Shown here: piece by piece, positions 45,013 through 54,213 of the stretch
Layout: each line of letters opens with the position of its first letter
Position numbering within the stretch: the first letter of the stretch is position 1
DNA from: Roseburia sp. CAG:303
GTDB taxonomy: Bacteria > Bacillota > Clostridia > Lachnospirales > Lachnospiraceae
NCBI GenBank assembly: GCA_000437755.1
Contig: FR900145.1
Span: forward strand, 45,428-109,427
Reading direction: 5' to 3'
Length of the DNA stretch: 64,000 nucleotides
Position numbers and translations under genes: made by a program
The notes under the pieces: generated by a model
The model's database searches: none
Told to the model about the DNA's origin: nothing
What the model saw: the letters and a program-made list of their open reading frames with translations, nothing else

Positions 45013-45066
45013 GTAATTGTTCTGGGTTAAATGACAGAATTGCGAAAAGCAGGAAAGGATATAAAC

Positions 45067-47604
45067 ATGGATTACAGTAAGAATGGCATTGTAAAGAAAC
45101 ATAAATTACTGGTATCATCCGGCAGGAGAATTTCGACGAAGCTGGTCATCAATATTTTTCGGATTTTTATGCTTTTTCTGCTGCTGATAGGTGCAGCAGG
45201 AGTTTCTCTGGGGCTGGGTGTTGTCAGTGGAATACTGGAAGAGACGCCGGAAGTAGAACAGATAAGTATTGCACCGTCCGGTGTATCGACTACGGTATAC
45301 GACAGTGAAGGAAATGAGATTGAGAAGCTTGTAGCGAGCGGTTCCAACCGAATTCCGGTTACATTGGATAAAGTACCGGACTGTCTGCAGAAAGCATTCG
45401 TCAGCATAGAGGACGAACGTTTTTATGAACATAACGGTATTGATACCAAAGGTATTTTAAGAGCGGGAGCTTCTTTCTTTATGAATGGGGATATGCAGGG
45501 TGCAAGTACCATTACCCAGCAGCTCTTAAAGAATAATGTATTTGCAAACGGAGGAAGCGAATCTTCCTTTGGCGAACTGGTTAAGCGAAAGGTGCAGGAG
45601 CAGTATCTTGCGGTGGAACTGGAGAAGAACCAGTCCAAAGCGGTTATTCTGGAAAATTACCTGAATACCATCAACCTCGGAGCAGGCTGTTATGGTGTAC
45701 AGGCTGCTTCAAAGAGATACTTTAATAAAGATGTGTCAGAGCTGACGATTTCCGAAAGTGCGGTTATTGCGGCGATTACACAGAATCCGACCAAATATAA
45801 TCCGATTAACCACCCGGAGGAGAATGTAAAGAGACGGGAAAAAGTACTTAATAATATGAAGAAAAACGGATATATCACGGAAGAGGAGTATCAGGAAGCA
45901 ATAGCCGATGCGGTGTATGACAGAATACAGACTGTCAGTGTAGAGAGTGAACAGGACAGCACACCGTATTCCTATTTTGTAGATGAACTGATTTCACAGC
46001 TCCTTACGGATTTACAGAAGCAGAAAGGATATACTTACGAACAGGCATCCAACCTTTTATACAGTGGTGGGTTAAGTATTTATTCCACGCAGGATCCGCA
46101 GATTCAGGAGATCTGTGACAGGGAAACATCCGATCCGGACAATTATCCGGGAAATGTATATTATTCCTTCGACTGGAAATGGTCCGTACAGCGGGCAGAC
46201 GGAACAACGGAGAACTATTCCAATGTGGATTTGACCTATTATTATAAGAATCTTCTGGGACAGTCGGATTTCAAGCTGATTTACTCGGAGAAAGAAGATA
46301 TTCAGAACTGTATTGACGGCTTTAAGGCTGCGTACACAAAGGACGGCGATGTGAGTCTGGGAGAAACCATCATGTATTCCCTTCAGCCGCAGGTATCCTT
46401 TACGGTGATGGATCAGAAGACGGGATATATCAAAGCGATCGTAGGAGGAAGAGGTGAGAAGGAAACGAGTCTTTCCCTGAACCGTGCGACACATTCCCCA
46501 AGACAGCCGGGTTCCTGTTTCAAGGTGCTGGCAGCTTTTGCACCGGCACTGGATGCGTGTGATATGTCACTGGCGACTGTATACAACGATGCCCCGTTTA
46601 ATTATTCCAACGGAAGACCGGTACAGAACTGGTACAAATCTTACTGGGGATTAAATACCATCAGGCATGCTATCGAGCAGTCCATGAACATCGTAGCGGT
46701 AAGAGCCATTACGGATGTGACACCGGAACTTGCCTATGAATATCTGCTGAATTTCGGATTTACCACACTGGTAGGTGAGGATGATGCGGACAATTACGGT
46801 GGTGCAAATGATGTGACACAGGCAACGGCACTCGGCGGTCTGACCAAAGGTGTATACAATGAAGAACTGACTGCCGCATATGCAGCCATTGCAAACGGTG
46901 GAACTTATATTGAGCCGGTGTACTATACCAAAGTAACGGACAGCAACGGAAGAGTAATTTTAGAGGCAAATCCGCAGACACGTCAGGTTCTTGACGAAGA
47001 TACGGCATATCTTTTAACCAATGCCATGCATGATGTAGTAACCGAAGGTACTGGTAAACTGGCAAATATTGACAATCAGTATGTGTCAGGAAAGACAGGT
47101 ACATCTTCCGACGATTATGATATCTGGTTCTCCGGATATACGAATTATCTGACGGCAAGTATCTGGTCAGGATTTGATGAGAATACGGATATTACAAAAT
47201 ATTGTGGAAATACAAGTTACCATAACAGACTCTGGAGTAAAATCATGAAGGAAATCCATGATGTTAAGGGATATACCTATGAAGAGCCGGAGAAACCGGA
47301 TACGGTTGTGCAGGCGAATGTATGTACTTCCTGCGGATATCTGGCGATCGACGGTGTGTGCGATTCCGTAAAGACGGAATACTTCAGTTCAAAGACCATA
47401 CCGACGGAAAGCTGTAAGTGCCATATTAAATACACGATCTGTACGGTATCCGGAAAGCTGGCAGGAGAGCATTGCCCACAGGATGTTCTGGAAACAAGAA
47501 TTTATCAGACGACCTTCCAGGGTAAAAACAGTTATGACAAAGATGCGGTATACGCATTGCCGTCAGAAATTCAGAATGGAATTTGTATTATTCATACACA
47601 GTGA
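45067..47604 (+). CDS. Class A penicillin-binding protein (PBP1a-type)
   Basis: The enzyme polymerises and crosslinks peptidoglycan outside the membrane. ATG 45067 follows GGAAAGGA; an upstream ATG at 45031 is in frame but lacks this. The 845-residue protein has an N-terminal membrane helix (about 28-55) and a glycosyltransferase domain with FVSIEDERFYEHNGID and GASTITQQLLKN. The transpeptidase domain has the SXXK motif at Ser483-Lys486, SMN at 539 and KTGT from Lys676. The last 80 residues hold a Cys-containing tail (CTSCGYLAIDGVC). A YigZ-like gene follows 12 nt later. Confidence 0.93.
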   Translation: MDYSKNGIVKKHKLLVSSGRRISTKLVINIFRIFMLFLLLIGAAGVSLGLGVVSGILEETPEVEQISIAPSGVSTTVYDSEGNEIEKLVASGSNRIPVTLDKVPDCLQKAFVSIEDERFYEHNGIDTKGILRAGASFFMNGDMQGASTITQQLLKNNVFANGGSESSFGELVKRKVQEQYLAVELEKNQSKAVILENYLNTINLGAGCYGVQAASKRYFNKDVSELTISESAVIAAITQNPTKYNPINHPEENVKRREKVLNNMKKNGYITEEEYQEAIADAVYDRIQTVSVESEQDSTPYSYFVDELISQLLTDLQKQKGYTYEQASNLLYSGGLSIYSTQDPQIQEICDRETSDPDNYPGNVYYSFDWKWSVQRADGTTENYSNVDLTYYYKNLLGQSDFKLIYSEKEDIQNCIDGFKAAYTKDGDVSLGETIMYSLQPQVSFTVMDQKTGYIKAIVGGRGEKETSLSLNRATHSPRQPGSCFKVLAAFAPALDACDMSLATVYNDAPFNYSNGRPVQNWYKSYWGLNTIRHAIEQSMNIVAVRAITDVTPELAYEYLLNFGFTTLVGEDDADNYGGANDVTQATALGGLTKGVYNEELTAAYAAIANGGTYIEPVYYTKVTDSNGRVILEANPQTRQVLDEDTAYLLTNAMHDVVTEGTGKLANIDNQYVSGKTGTSSDDYDIWFSGYTNYLTASIWSGFDENTDITKYCGNTSYHNRLWSKIMKEIHDVKGYTYEEPEKPDTVVQANVCTSCGYLAIDGVCDSVKTEYFSSKTIPTESCKCHIKYTICTVSGKLAGEHCPQDVLETRIYQTTFQGKNSYDKDAVYALPSEIQNGICIIHTQ

Positions 47605-47616
47605 TGAGGATAAAAA

Positions 47617-48255
47617 ATGTACAGGATTTTATATGAAGAAACACAGGCTGAAATAGTGGAGAAAAAGTCCCGGTTCATTGCATATCTGAAACCGGTACAT
47701 TCCGAAGAGGAAGCAGCTTCCTTTATTGAGGGCGTAAAGAAAAAGCACTGGGATGCCAGGCATAACTGTTCGGCGATCGTCATAGGACGTAATAATGAAT
47801 TTACCAGATGCAGTGATGATGGCGAACCGGCCGGAACCGCCGGCAAGCCGATGCTCGATGTGCTGCTTAATGAGCAGGTGCATGACATGGCAGTGGTGGT
47901 TACGAGATATTTCGGCGGTGTCCTGCTCGGAACGGGTGGACTGGTCAGAGCCTACCAGGGAGCGGTCAAGGCAGCATTGGAACAGGCGAAAATACTGGAA
48001 AAATATGCTGGTTATCTACTGGTCATACGCACTGATTATAACGGACTCGGGAAGATCCAGTATCTTGCCGCAAAACAGGGAGCATTTATTCTGGATACAA
48101 GATATAGTGAAGATGTCATAATGCGAATTGTGGCAAAATCCGAGGATACGGATGGATTCTTAAAGAAGATACAGGAGGCGACTGGCGGCCAGGCATCGGT
48201 CGGAAAGTCGGAAGAACTGTTTTTTGGACTTCTCGACGGGGAAGTCATTATGTAA
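47617..48255 (+). CDS. YigZ/IMPACT family protein (UPF0029)
   Basis: The 212-residue protein has the two-domain layout of the YigZ/IMPACT family: an N-terminal domain with EKKSRFIAYLKPV, DARHNCSAIVIG and SDDGEPAGTAGKP, and a C-terminal ferredoxin-like domain. The family is thought to interact with translation or nucleic acids, but its bacterial role is not settled. GAGGA precedes the ATG. It is cotranscribed with the penicillin-binding protein gene. Confidence 0.9.
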   Translation: MYRILYEETQAEIVEKKSRFIAYLKPVHSEEEAASFIEGVKKKHWDARHNCSAIVIGRNNEFTRCSDDGEPAGTAGKPMLDVLLNEQVHDMAVVVTRYFGGVLLGTGGLVRAYQGAVKAALEQAKILEKYAGYLLVIRTDYNGLGKIQYLAAKQGAFILDTRYSEDVIMRIVAKSEDTDGFLKKIQEATGGQASVGKSEELFFGLLDGEVIM

Positions 48256-48315
48256 ATTTGGTTATATTGTAGCTGAATGAAAAAATATTTTTTTCTGATT
48301 TGTGGAAAAAAAATA

Positions 48316-48343
48316 TTGTAATTAAGTGAAAATGTGGTAAACT
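48316..48343 (+). promoter_or_regulatory. Probable promoter for typA
   Basis: TTGTAA (48316-48321), 16-nt spacer, TAAACT (48338-48343), about 46 nt before the start. Confidence 0.45.
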
Positions 48344-48388
48344 TGTCACGTTGACCTGAAGATTAAATTAGAATTAGAGGAAATCAAG

Positions 48389-50236
48389 ATGAAGACAAAG
48401 AGAGAAGACATTAGAAATATTGCAATTATTGCCCATGTTGATCACGGTAAGACAACTCTGGTAGATGAATTGTTAAAACAGAGCGGTGTATTCAGAGAAA
48501 ATCAGGAAGTGGCAGAACGAGTAATGGATTCCAATGACATTGAACGTGAAAGAGGAATTACAATTCTGTCAAAGAATACAGCAGTTCATTATAAGGGAAC
48601 CAAGATTAATATTATCGACACACCGGGACATGCGGACTTCGGCGGAGAAGTAGAGCGTGTACTTAAGATGGTAAATGGTGTAGTACTTGTAGTAGATGCA
48701 TTTGAAGGTGCAATGCCTCAGACAAAATTCGTGTTAAAGAAAGCCCTTGAATTAGATCTGCCGGTTATTGTCTGCATCAATAAAATCGATCGTCCGGAAG
48801 CAAGACCGACAGAAGTAATAGATGAAGTTCTTGAGTTATTCCTGGAACTTGATGCATCTGAAGAACAGTTAGATTGTCCGTTCGTATATGCATCCGCAAA
48901 ATCAGGATATGCCATGGTAGAACTTGATGACGAGCATAAGGATATGCAGCCGTTATTTGAAACAATCGTAAATTATATCCCGGCACCGGAAGGAGATCCG
49001 GATGCAGATATACAGTTATTAATCAGTACCATTGATTATAACGAATATGTAGGACGTATCGGTATCGGTAAGATTGATAACGGTACACTCAAGGTAAACC
49101 AGGAAGTCATGATGGTAAATGCACATGATCCTGAGAAACAGAAGAGAGTAAAGATCAATAAGCTGTACGAATTTGACGGACTGGCAAAGGTAGAAGTAAA
49201 CGAGGCAACCATCGGTGCAATCGTTGCGGTTTCCGGTATTGCAGATATTCATATTGGTGATACCATCTGTTCCGTGGACAATCCGGTTGCAATTCCGTTC
49301 CAGAAGATTTCAGAGCCGACCATTGCCATGCAGTTCATGGTAAATGACAGTCCGCTGGCAGGGCAGGAAGGTAAATTTGTTACTTCCAGACATCTGCGTG
49401 ACCGTCTGTTCCGTGAATTAAATACGGATGTCAGCCTTCGTGTGGAAGAAACAGAGAATGCGGACAGCTTTAAGGTATCTGGAAGAGGAGAACTTCACTT
49501 ATCCGTATTAATCGAGAACATGCGAAGAGAAGGATTTGAATTTGCAGTCAGCAAGGCAGAGGTTCTTTACAAGACAGATGAGAGAGGGGCAAAATTAGAG
49601 CCTATGGAACTGGCTTATATTGATGTGCCGGAAGAATTCTCAGGAAATGTTATCCAGAAGTTAACTCAGAGAAAGGGCGAACTCCAGGGGATGTCTATGT
49701 CAAATGGCGGATATACAAGACTTGAGTTTTCTATTCCATCCAGGGGATTAATCGGATACCGTGGTGAATTCATGACAGATACAAAGGGAAATGGTATCAT
49801 CAATACTATTTTTGATGGATATGGTCCGTTCAAGGGAGAGATCCAGTACAGAAAACAGGGTTCCATCATTGCATTCGAGTCAGGCGAAAGTATTACTTAC
49901 GGTCTGTTTAATGCACAGGAAAGAGGAACACTCTTTATCGGACCTGGCGAGAAGGTATATTCTGGAATGGTAATCGGACAGACAGGTAAGGCAGAAGACG
50001 TGGAAGTAAATGTATGTAAGAAGAAACAGCTTACCAATACAAGAGCATCCGGTTCGGATGATGCATTAAAGCTTGTTCCGCCTAAGGTAATGAGTCTGGA
50101 ACAGTGCCTTGAATTTATCGACACAGATGAGCTTCTTGAGATTACACCAAAGACACTCAGAATCCGTAAGAAGATTCTTGATCCGACCATGAGAAAGAGA
50201 GCATTCATCAGAAAACAGCAGATGGCAAATAATTAA
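48389..50236 (+). CDS. typA: Translational GTPase TypA/BipA
   Basis: TypA is a ribosome-associated GTPase of the EF-G type involved in ribosome assembly and stress adaptation. The 615-residue protein has G1 [10 protein letters not shown] (about 15-24), G3 [15 protein letters not shown]4 NKID, and the later BipA block [20 protein letters not shown]. The C-terminal BipA-specific domain ends near the stop. GAGGAAATCAAG precedes the ATG. Length is typical and it is monocistronic with its own terminator. Confidence 0.96.
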   Translation: MKTKREDIRNIAIIAHVDHGKTTLVDELLKQSGVFRENQEVAERVMDSNDIERERGITILSKNTAVHYKGTKINIIDTPGHADFGGEVERVLKMVNGVVLVVDAFEGAMPQTKFVLKKALELDLPVIVCINKIDRPEARPTEVIDEVLELFLELDASEEQLDCPFVYASAKSGYAMVELDDEHKDMQPLFETIVNYIPAPEGDPDADIQLLISTIDYNEYVGRIGIGKIDNGTLKVNQEVMMVNAHDPEKQKRVKINKLYEFDGLAKVEVNEATIGAIVAVSGIADIHIGDTICSVDNPVAIPFQKISEPTIAMQFMVNDSPLAGQEGKFVTSRHLRDRLFRELNTDVSLRVEETENADSFKVSGRGELHLSVLIENMRREGFEFAVSKAEVLYKTDERGAKLEPMELAYIDVPEEFSGNVIQKLTQRKGELQGMSMSNGGYTRLEFSIPSRGLIGYRGEFMTDTKGNGIINTIFDGYGPFKGEIQYRKQGSIIAFESGESITYGLFNAQERGTLFIGPGEKVYSGMVIGQTGKAEDVEVNVCKKKQLTNTRASGSDDALKLVPPKVMSLEQCLEFIDTDELLEITPKTLRIRKKILDPTMRKRAFIRKQQMANN

Positions 50237-50244
50237 TTTATATA

Positions 50245-50269
50245 AGGGCAGAGAGATCTGCCCTGTTTT
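50245..50269 (+). terminator. Terminator after typA
   Basis: Perfect 8-bp stem AGGGCAGA (50245-50252) / TCTGCCCT (50257-50264), loop GAGA, then GTTTT. Confidence 0.85.
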
Positions 50270-50293
50270 AATATCAGAAAAGGAGATTTTATT

Positions 50294-51205
50294 ATGAAAT
50301 ATCAGGCATATTTATTTGTACATTTTATTGGAGAAGGAGAAAACGGGGAACAGATTTATTTTTCAGTCAGCAGGGACGGACTGCACTGGAAGGATCTGAA
50401 TAACGGAAAGCCGGTAATTGTAAGTCAGGTTGGGGAGAAAGGGCTGAGAGATCCTTTCATACTGAGAAACCGCCTGGACGGAAAATTCTATATCATAGCA
50501 ACCGACCTTTGTATACACGCAGGCAAGGGATGGGGAATTGCACAGTACGAAGGCAGCAGAAATCTTATGGTCATGTCATCGGAGAACCTGACGGACTGGA
50601 GCAGTCCGGAAGCCGTAGAACTTGCGATTCCACAGGCGGGATGTCTGTGGGCACCGGAAGCTGTCTATGATGAAAAGACAGGAGATTATCTCACTTACTG
50701 GGCATCCATGGTAAAATGCGAAGGTGAGGAAGAGGCAAAGCAGAGAATCTATGCGGCAAGAACAAAGGATTTTAAGCAGTTTACAGAACCTTTTGTATAT
50801 CTGGAGCGTAAAAACCATGTCATCGATACGACCATGATCGAAAATGACGGAGTTTATTACCGTTTTTCCAAAGATGAAACTACTAAAAACATCATAGCGG
50901 ATAAGAGCCGGGATGTGGGAAGTCTCGATTTTGAAGAATTGCCTGTGCCGGAAGTGAATAAATTAAAAGGAGTGGAAGGACCGCTCTGCTTCCCGTTCAA
51001 TGACAGGGAAGAATACTGCCTGATGGTGGATCAGTTTGCAACGGACGCAGGATATCTGCCGATCGTAACAAGTGATATGGCATCCGGAGTGTTCCGTGTG
51101 CTGGACAAATCCGAGTATGATATGGGACAGACAAAGAAAAGACATGGAAGTGTCCTGAATATCACGGAAGAAGAATACCAGAAGCTTTGTGAAAAATTTT
51201 TATAA
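50294..51205 (+). CDS. GH43-like five-bladed beta-propeller glycosidase
   Basis: The 303-residue protein has the blade pattern of GH43 and related families: IYFSVSRDGLHWKDLN, LRDPFILRN, CLWAPEAVYDEKTGDYLTYW and GVEGPLCFPFND. The DPF, APE and EGP motifs fit the usual catalytic positions (Asp base, Asp pKa modulator, Glu acid), though the exact residues would need alignment. No signal peptide is present, so it is cytosolic. AAAAGGAG precedes the ATG. It probably removes arabinose or xylose side groups; specificity is unknown. Confidence 0.8.
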   Translation: MKYQAYLFVHFIGEGENGEQIYFSVSRDGLHWKDLNNGKPVIVSQVGEKGLRDPFILRNRLDGKFYIIATDLCIHAGKGWGIAQYEGSRNLMVMSSENLTDWSSPEAVELAIPQAGCLWAPEAVYDEKTGDYLTYWASMVKCEGEEEAKQRIYAARTKDFKQFTEPFVYLERKNHVIDTTMIENDGVYYRFSKDETTKNIIADKSRDVGSLDFEELPVPEVNKLKGVEGPLCFPFNDREEYCLMVDQFATDAGYLPIVTSDMASGVFRVLDKSEYDMGQTKKRHGSVLNITEEEYQKLCEKFL

Positions 51206-51372
51206 AAATTTGAAAAAAGTTGTTCTAAAATTCATTTTTTATGCATATGATTATAAAGAGAAATAATTAAAACACCGGCCTGCTTAAACATTGATTGCAG
51301 AATTATGGTGAGAGAGTCAGGAAACCTGATATCCTGATGATAAGGGTCATATTAAGAAGGGAGAAAATACCA

Positions 51373-51999
51373 ATGGTAGATAAGGTAATTGAGAACAACA
51401 GGGTCAGTATTGTAGGTGAGATTGTATCGGATTTCAGATATAGCCACCAGGTTTATGGAGAGGGTTTCTACATAGTAGATGTGGCAGTCAGCAGACTGAG
51501 CGAGTTATCCGATGTGATACCGCTTATGGTTTCTGAACGTCTGGTAGATGTGACGGAAAGCTGCATCGGCCGTCTGGTGGAAACATCCGGACAGTTCCGT
51601 TCCTATAACCGGCATGAGGGATTGAAGAATAAGCTTGTGCTGTCCGTATTCGTGCGGGAGTGGGAATTCGTCGATGAGAATCCGGAGGCTGGAAAGACGA
51701 ACCAGATCTATCTGGACGGCTTCATCTGCAAAGAGCCTGTTTACAGGAAAACACCGCTTGGAAGGGAGATTGCCGATTTGCTGATCGCAGTCAACCGTCC
51801 ATATGGAAAGAGTGATTATATTCCATGCATTGCATGGGGCAGAAATGCAAGATTTGCCTCCACCTTTGAAGTCGGCGGAAAGATTCAGGTGTGGGGACGG
51901 GTGCAGAGCCGGGAATATGTGAAAAAAATCAGCGAGGAAGAGATAGAAAAGCATATCGCATATGAAGTATCTGTGTCAAAGCTGGAATATGATATATAA
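51373..51999 (+). CDS. SSB-like protein with two tandem OB-fold domains
   Basis: Start 51373 follows AAGGGAG; the longer frame from 51295 adds 26 residues without support. The 208-residue protein looks like two OB-folds in series: residues about 6-100 (NNRVSIVGEIVSDFRYSHQ, LVETSGQFRSY) and about 110-200 (IYLDGFICKEPVYRKTPLG, DYIPCIAWGRNARF, GGKIQVWGRVQSREY). The second copy closely follows the single-stranded DNA-binding protein pattern with the typical IPCIAWG strand. The acidic SSB tail is absent, so this is not the replicative SSB. Ligand and role are unknown; it stands alone before the lysine riboswitch. Confidence 0.75.
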   Translation: MVDKVIENNRVSIVGEIVSDFRYSHQVYGEGFYIVDVAVSRLSELSDVIPLMVSERLVDVTESCIGRLVETSGQFRSYNRHEGLKNKLVLSVFVREWEFVDENPEAGKTNQIYLDGFICKEPVYRKTPLGREIADLLIAVNRPYGKSDYIPCIAWGRNARFASTFEVGGKIQVWGRVQSREYVKKISEEEIEKHIAYEVSVSKLEYDI

Positions 52000-52022
52000 T
52001 TCCGGAAATCCGGTATAAAGTC

Positions 52023-52051
52023 TTGACAAAGGTATCTAATAGTGCTAACAT
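52023..52051 (+). promoter_or_regulatory. Promoter for the dapA riboswitch transcript
   Basis: TTGACA (52023-52028), 17-nt spacer, TAACAT (52046-52051), just ahead of the lysine riboswitch. Confidence 0.75.
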
Positions 52052-52071
52052 AAATTTAATTAAAGAATAGA

Positions 52072-52250
52072 AATAGAGGTTGCATTTTTTAAGAGTAATA
52101 TCCCGGATGTGGGCAGTGCAGAAGAAAGGATAAGAAAGGGAAAAATGCCGAAGGGATCAGATTTTCCTGCCGTTTTGTATCCCTGGGCATGCAGTGAAGA
52201 ACTGTATGACTGTCATCTGATGGGAAATCCCTGGATGGAGAGCTATGAAC
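52072..52250 (+). ncRNA. Lysine riboswitch (L-box)
   Basis: The leader matches the conserved parts of the lysine aptamer in order: AGAGGTTGC near 52075, AAGAGTAAT near 52091, AAAGGG followed by TGCCGAAG (52145-52153), then CTGGGCATGCAGTGAAGAAC (52183-52202), TGTCA and TGGAGAGCTAT near 52235-52246. These parallel the B. subtilis lysC L-box. Binding of lysine should favour the terminator at 52281-52306 and turn off dapA and dapB. A 41-codon frame with a ribosome-binding-like AAAGGG lies inside, but it is part of the aptamer. Confidence 0.88.
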
Positions 52251-52280
52251 ATTTTATGAAATGCTGTTAGTATGTAATAA

Positions 52281-52315
52281 AAGGGCTGACCATCTGGTCA
52301 GCCTTTATGTTTTTA
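52281..52315 (+). terminator. Riboswitch terminator ahead of dapA
   Basis: Eleven-pair stem (52281-52291 with 52296-52306, GGCTGACC/GGTCAGCC core), then ATGTTTTTA. It is the expression platform of the lysine riboswitch. Confidence 0.82.
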
Positions 52316-52366
52316 TAGAAAATTCTTAAAAAGCAGCCAACAGCCAAAGGCAAAAAGGAGGATATC

Positions 52367-53251
52367 ATGTCAATATTTACAGGAGCAGGTGTAGCGATTA
52401 TTACACCAATGAAGGAAAATGGGGATGTAAACTTTGAAAAATTCGGAGAAATCGTAGAAGAGCAGATTGCCGGAAACACGGATGCCATCATTGTCTGCGG
52501 AACAACAGGAGAAGCTTCCACATTGACACACGAAGAACATTTAGCATGTATTAAGTTCGTGGTTGAGAAGGTAAATAAGAGAATCCCGGTCATTGCAGGA
52601 ACCGGTTCAAACTGCACAAAGACAGCAGTATATTTATCACAGGAAGCTGAGAAATTAGGTGCGGACGGAGTCCTTCTGGTATCTCCATATTATAATAAAG
52701 CAACACAGAACGGACTGAAGAATCATTTTGTGACTATTGCAAAATCCATTCATATCCCTGTTATTTTATATAATATCCAGGGAAGAACCGGTGTAAATAT
52801 TCTTCCGTCTACCATCGCAGCGATTGCAGAAGAAGCAGAGAATGTAGTAGCAGTAAAAGAAGCAAGCGGTAATATTTCCCAGGTAGCAGAGATTGCAAAA
52901 CAGACAAAAGGAAAGCTCGATATTTATTCTGGAAATGATGATCAGATTATTCCGATCCTTTCCCTGGGTGGAAAAGGTGTTATCTCCGTATTATCCAATG
53001 TTGCACCAAAGCAGACACATCAGATGTGCGAGGAATACTTTAACGGAAATGTTGAAAAGGCAAAGGATATGCAGTTAGAGGCACTGGATTTAATCCATGC
53101 ACTGTTCTGCGAGGTAAATCCGATTCCAGTTAAGGCTGCCATGAACCTTATGGGAAAAGAAGTTGGTTCTCTCCGTGCACCGCTTACCGAGATGGAAGAT
53201 GCAAATAAGGAAAGATTAAGAAAAGCCATGCAGGAATATGGTATTCTTTAA
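52367..53251 (+). CDS. dapA: 4-hydroxy-tetrahydrodipicolinate synthase
   Basis: DapA condenses pyruvate with aspartate semialdehyde, the first step of the lysine and diaminopimelate branch. The 294-residue protein has GTTGEASTLTHEEH, the YYNKATQNG region and the Schiff-base Lys165 in VAVKEASGN. AAAAAGGAGG precedes the ATG. Its product also feeds dipicolinate synthesis for spores, consistent with the spoVA operon. It forms a transcript with dapB (34-nt gap), under the lysine riboswitch. Confidence 0.97.
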   Translation: MSIFTGAGVAIITPMKENGDVNFEKFGEIVEEQIAGNTDAIIVCGTTGEASTLTHEEHLACIKFVVEKVNKRIPVIAGTGSNCTKTAVYLSQEAEKLGADGVLLVSPYYNKATQNGLKNHFVTIAKSIHIPVILYNIQGRTGVNILPSTIAAIAEEAENVVAVKEASGNISQVAEIAKQTKGKLDIYSGNDDQIIPILSLGGKGVISVLSNVAPKQTHQMCEEYFNGNVEKAKDMQLEALDLIHALFCEVNPIPVKAAMNLMGKEVGSLRAPLTEMEDANKERLRKAMQEYGIL

Positions 53252-53285
53252 GGATAAGCACACAGATTAGAAAAAGAGGTATAAG

Positions 53286-54038
53286 ATGACAAGAATTATT
53301 ATGGTCGGCTGCGGTGGAAAGATGGGTCAGGTTATTTCCGGCATTGTAGAAGCCGATGAAGATGCACAGATTGTAGCCGGGGTAGATATTGCAAAGGCAG
53401 AGTGCGGATATCCGGTATATCCGTCCATCGCAGAAGTAAAAGAAGAAGCAGATGCGATTATCGATTTCTCACATCCGTCACTCTTAGACGGAATCCTTTC
53501 CTATGCAGTGGAGAAGCAGGTTCCGGCGGTACTCTGTACGACAGGCTACAGCAATGAGGATATTGAGAAAATCAATCAGGCAGCAGAAAAAGTGGCTCTG
53601 CTCCGTTCTGCGAATATGTCACTGGGAATCAACACCATGATGAAGGTGCTTGAAACTGTGACAAAGACACTGGCAGATGCGGGATTCGATATTGAGATCG
53701 TGGAGAAGCATCACAACCAGAAGCTGGATGCACCGAGCGGAACAGCACTTGCACTGGCAGATACGATGAACAATGAACTGAATCAGGAATATGATTATAA
53801 ATATGACAGAAGCACACTCAGAGAGAAACGCCCGAAGAAAGAGATTGGAATCAGTGCCGTAAGAGGTGGAACGATTGTCGGAGAACACGAGATTATCTTT
53901 GCAGGTACGGATGAAGTGATTGAATTTAAGCACACGGCTTATTCAAAAGCAATTTTTGGAAAAGGAGCAGTTTCCGCAGCAAAATTCCTCAAAGGGAAAG
54001 CGGCAGGACTCTATAATATGAAGCATGTAATCGGCTAG
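53286..54038 (+). CDS. dapB: 4-hydroxy-tetrahydrodipicolinate reductase
   Basis: DapB reduces the DapA product with NAD(P)H to tetrahydrodipicolinate. The 250-residue protein has the nucleotide-binding GCGGKMGQVI at the N-terminus and the signature EKHHNQKLDAPSGTAL in the middle. AAAAAGAGG precedes the ATG. It ends the riboswitch-controlled pair and is followed by a terminator. Confidence 0.97.
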   Translation: MTRIIMVGCGGKMGQVISGIVEADEDAQIVAGVDIAKAECGYPVYPSIAEVKEEADAIIDFSHPSLLDGILSYAVEKQVPAVLCTTGYSNEDIEKINQAAEKVALLRSANMSLGINTMMKVLETVTKTLADAGFDIEIVEKHHNQKLDAPSGTALALADTMNNELNQEYDYKYDRSTLREKRPKKEIGISAVRGGTIVGEHEIIFAGTDEVIEFKHTAYSKAIFGKGAVSAAKFLKGKAAGLYNMKHVIG

Positions 54039-54055
54039 ATTACAAAGAAGTGTGG

Positions 54056-54082
54056 AATCCCGGACATTTGCTCCGGGATTTT
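54056..54082 (+). terminator. Terminator after dapB
   Basis: Perfect 9-bp stem AATCCCGGA (54056-54064) / TCCGGGATT (54072-54080), then TTGTG. Confidence 0.75.
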
Positions 54083-54213
54083 GTGATTTTATTGTGAAAT
54101 ACATGAAAAAAACATGGAAATGTGTAAAACTTTATGTTAGAATGTACAAGTTAGGCATAAAAGGTGTAATAAAGAATGGAGTATGACTTCATGGAATAAA
54201 GGAGGAAGTACCG

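Noticed and set aside
48777..48986. Minus-strand frame inside typA
   Set aside because: Antisense shadow of the conserved GTPase domain.
52145..52270. 41-codon open frame with an AAAGGG ribosome-binding-like sequence upstream of dapA
   Set aside because: It lies inside the lysine riboswitch; the purine run and the ATGCCGAAG are conserved aptamer parts, so the frame is fortuitous.
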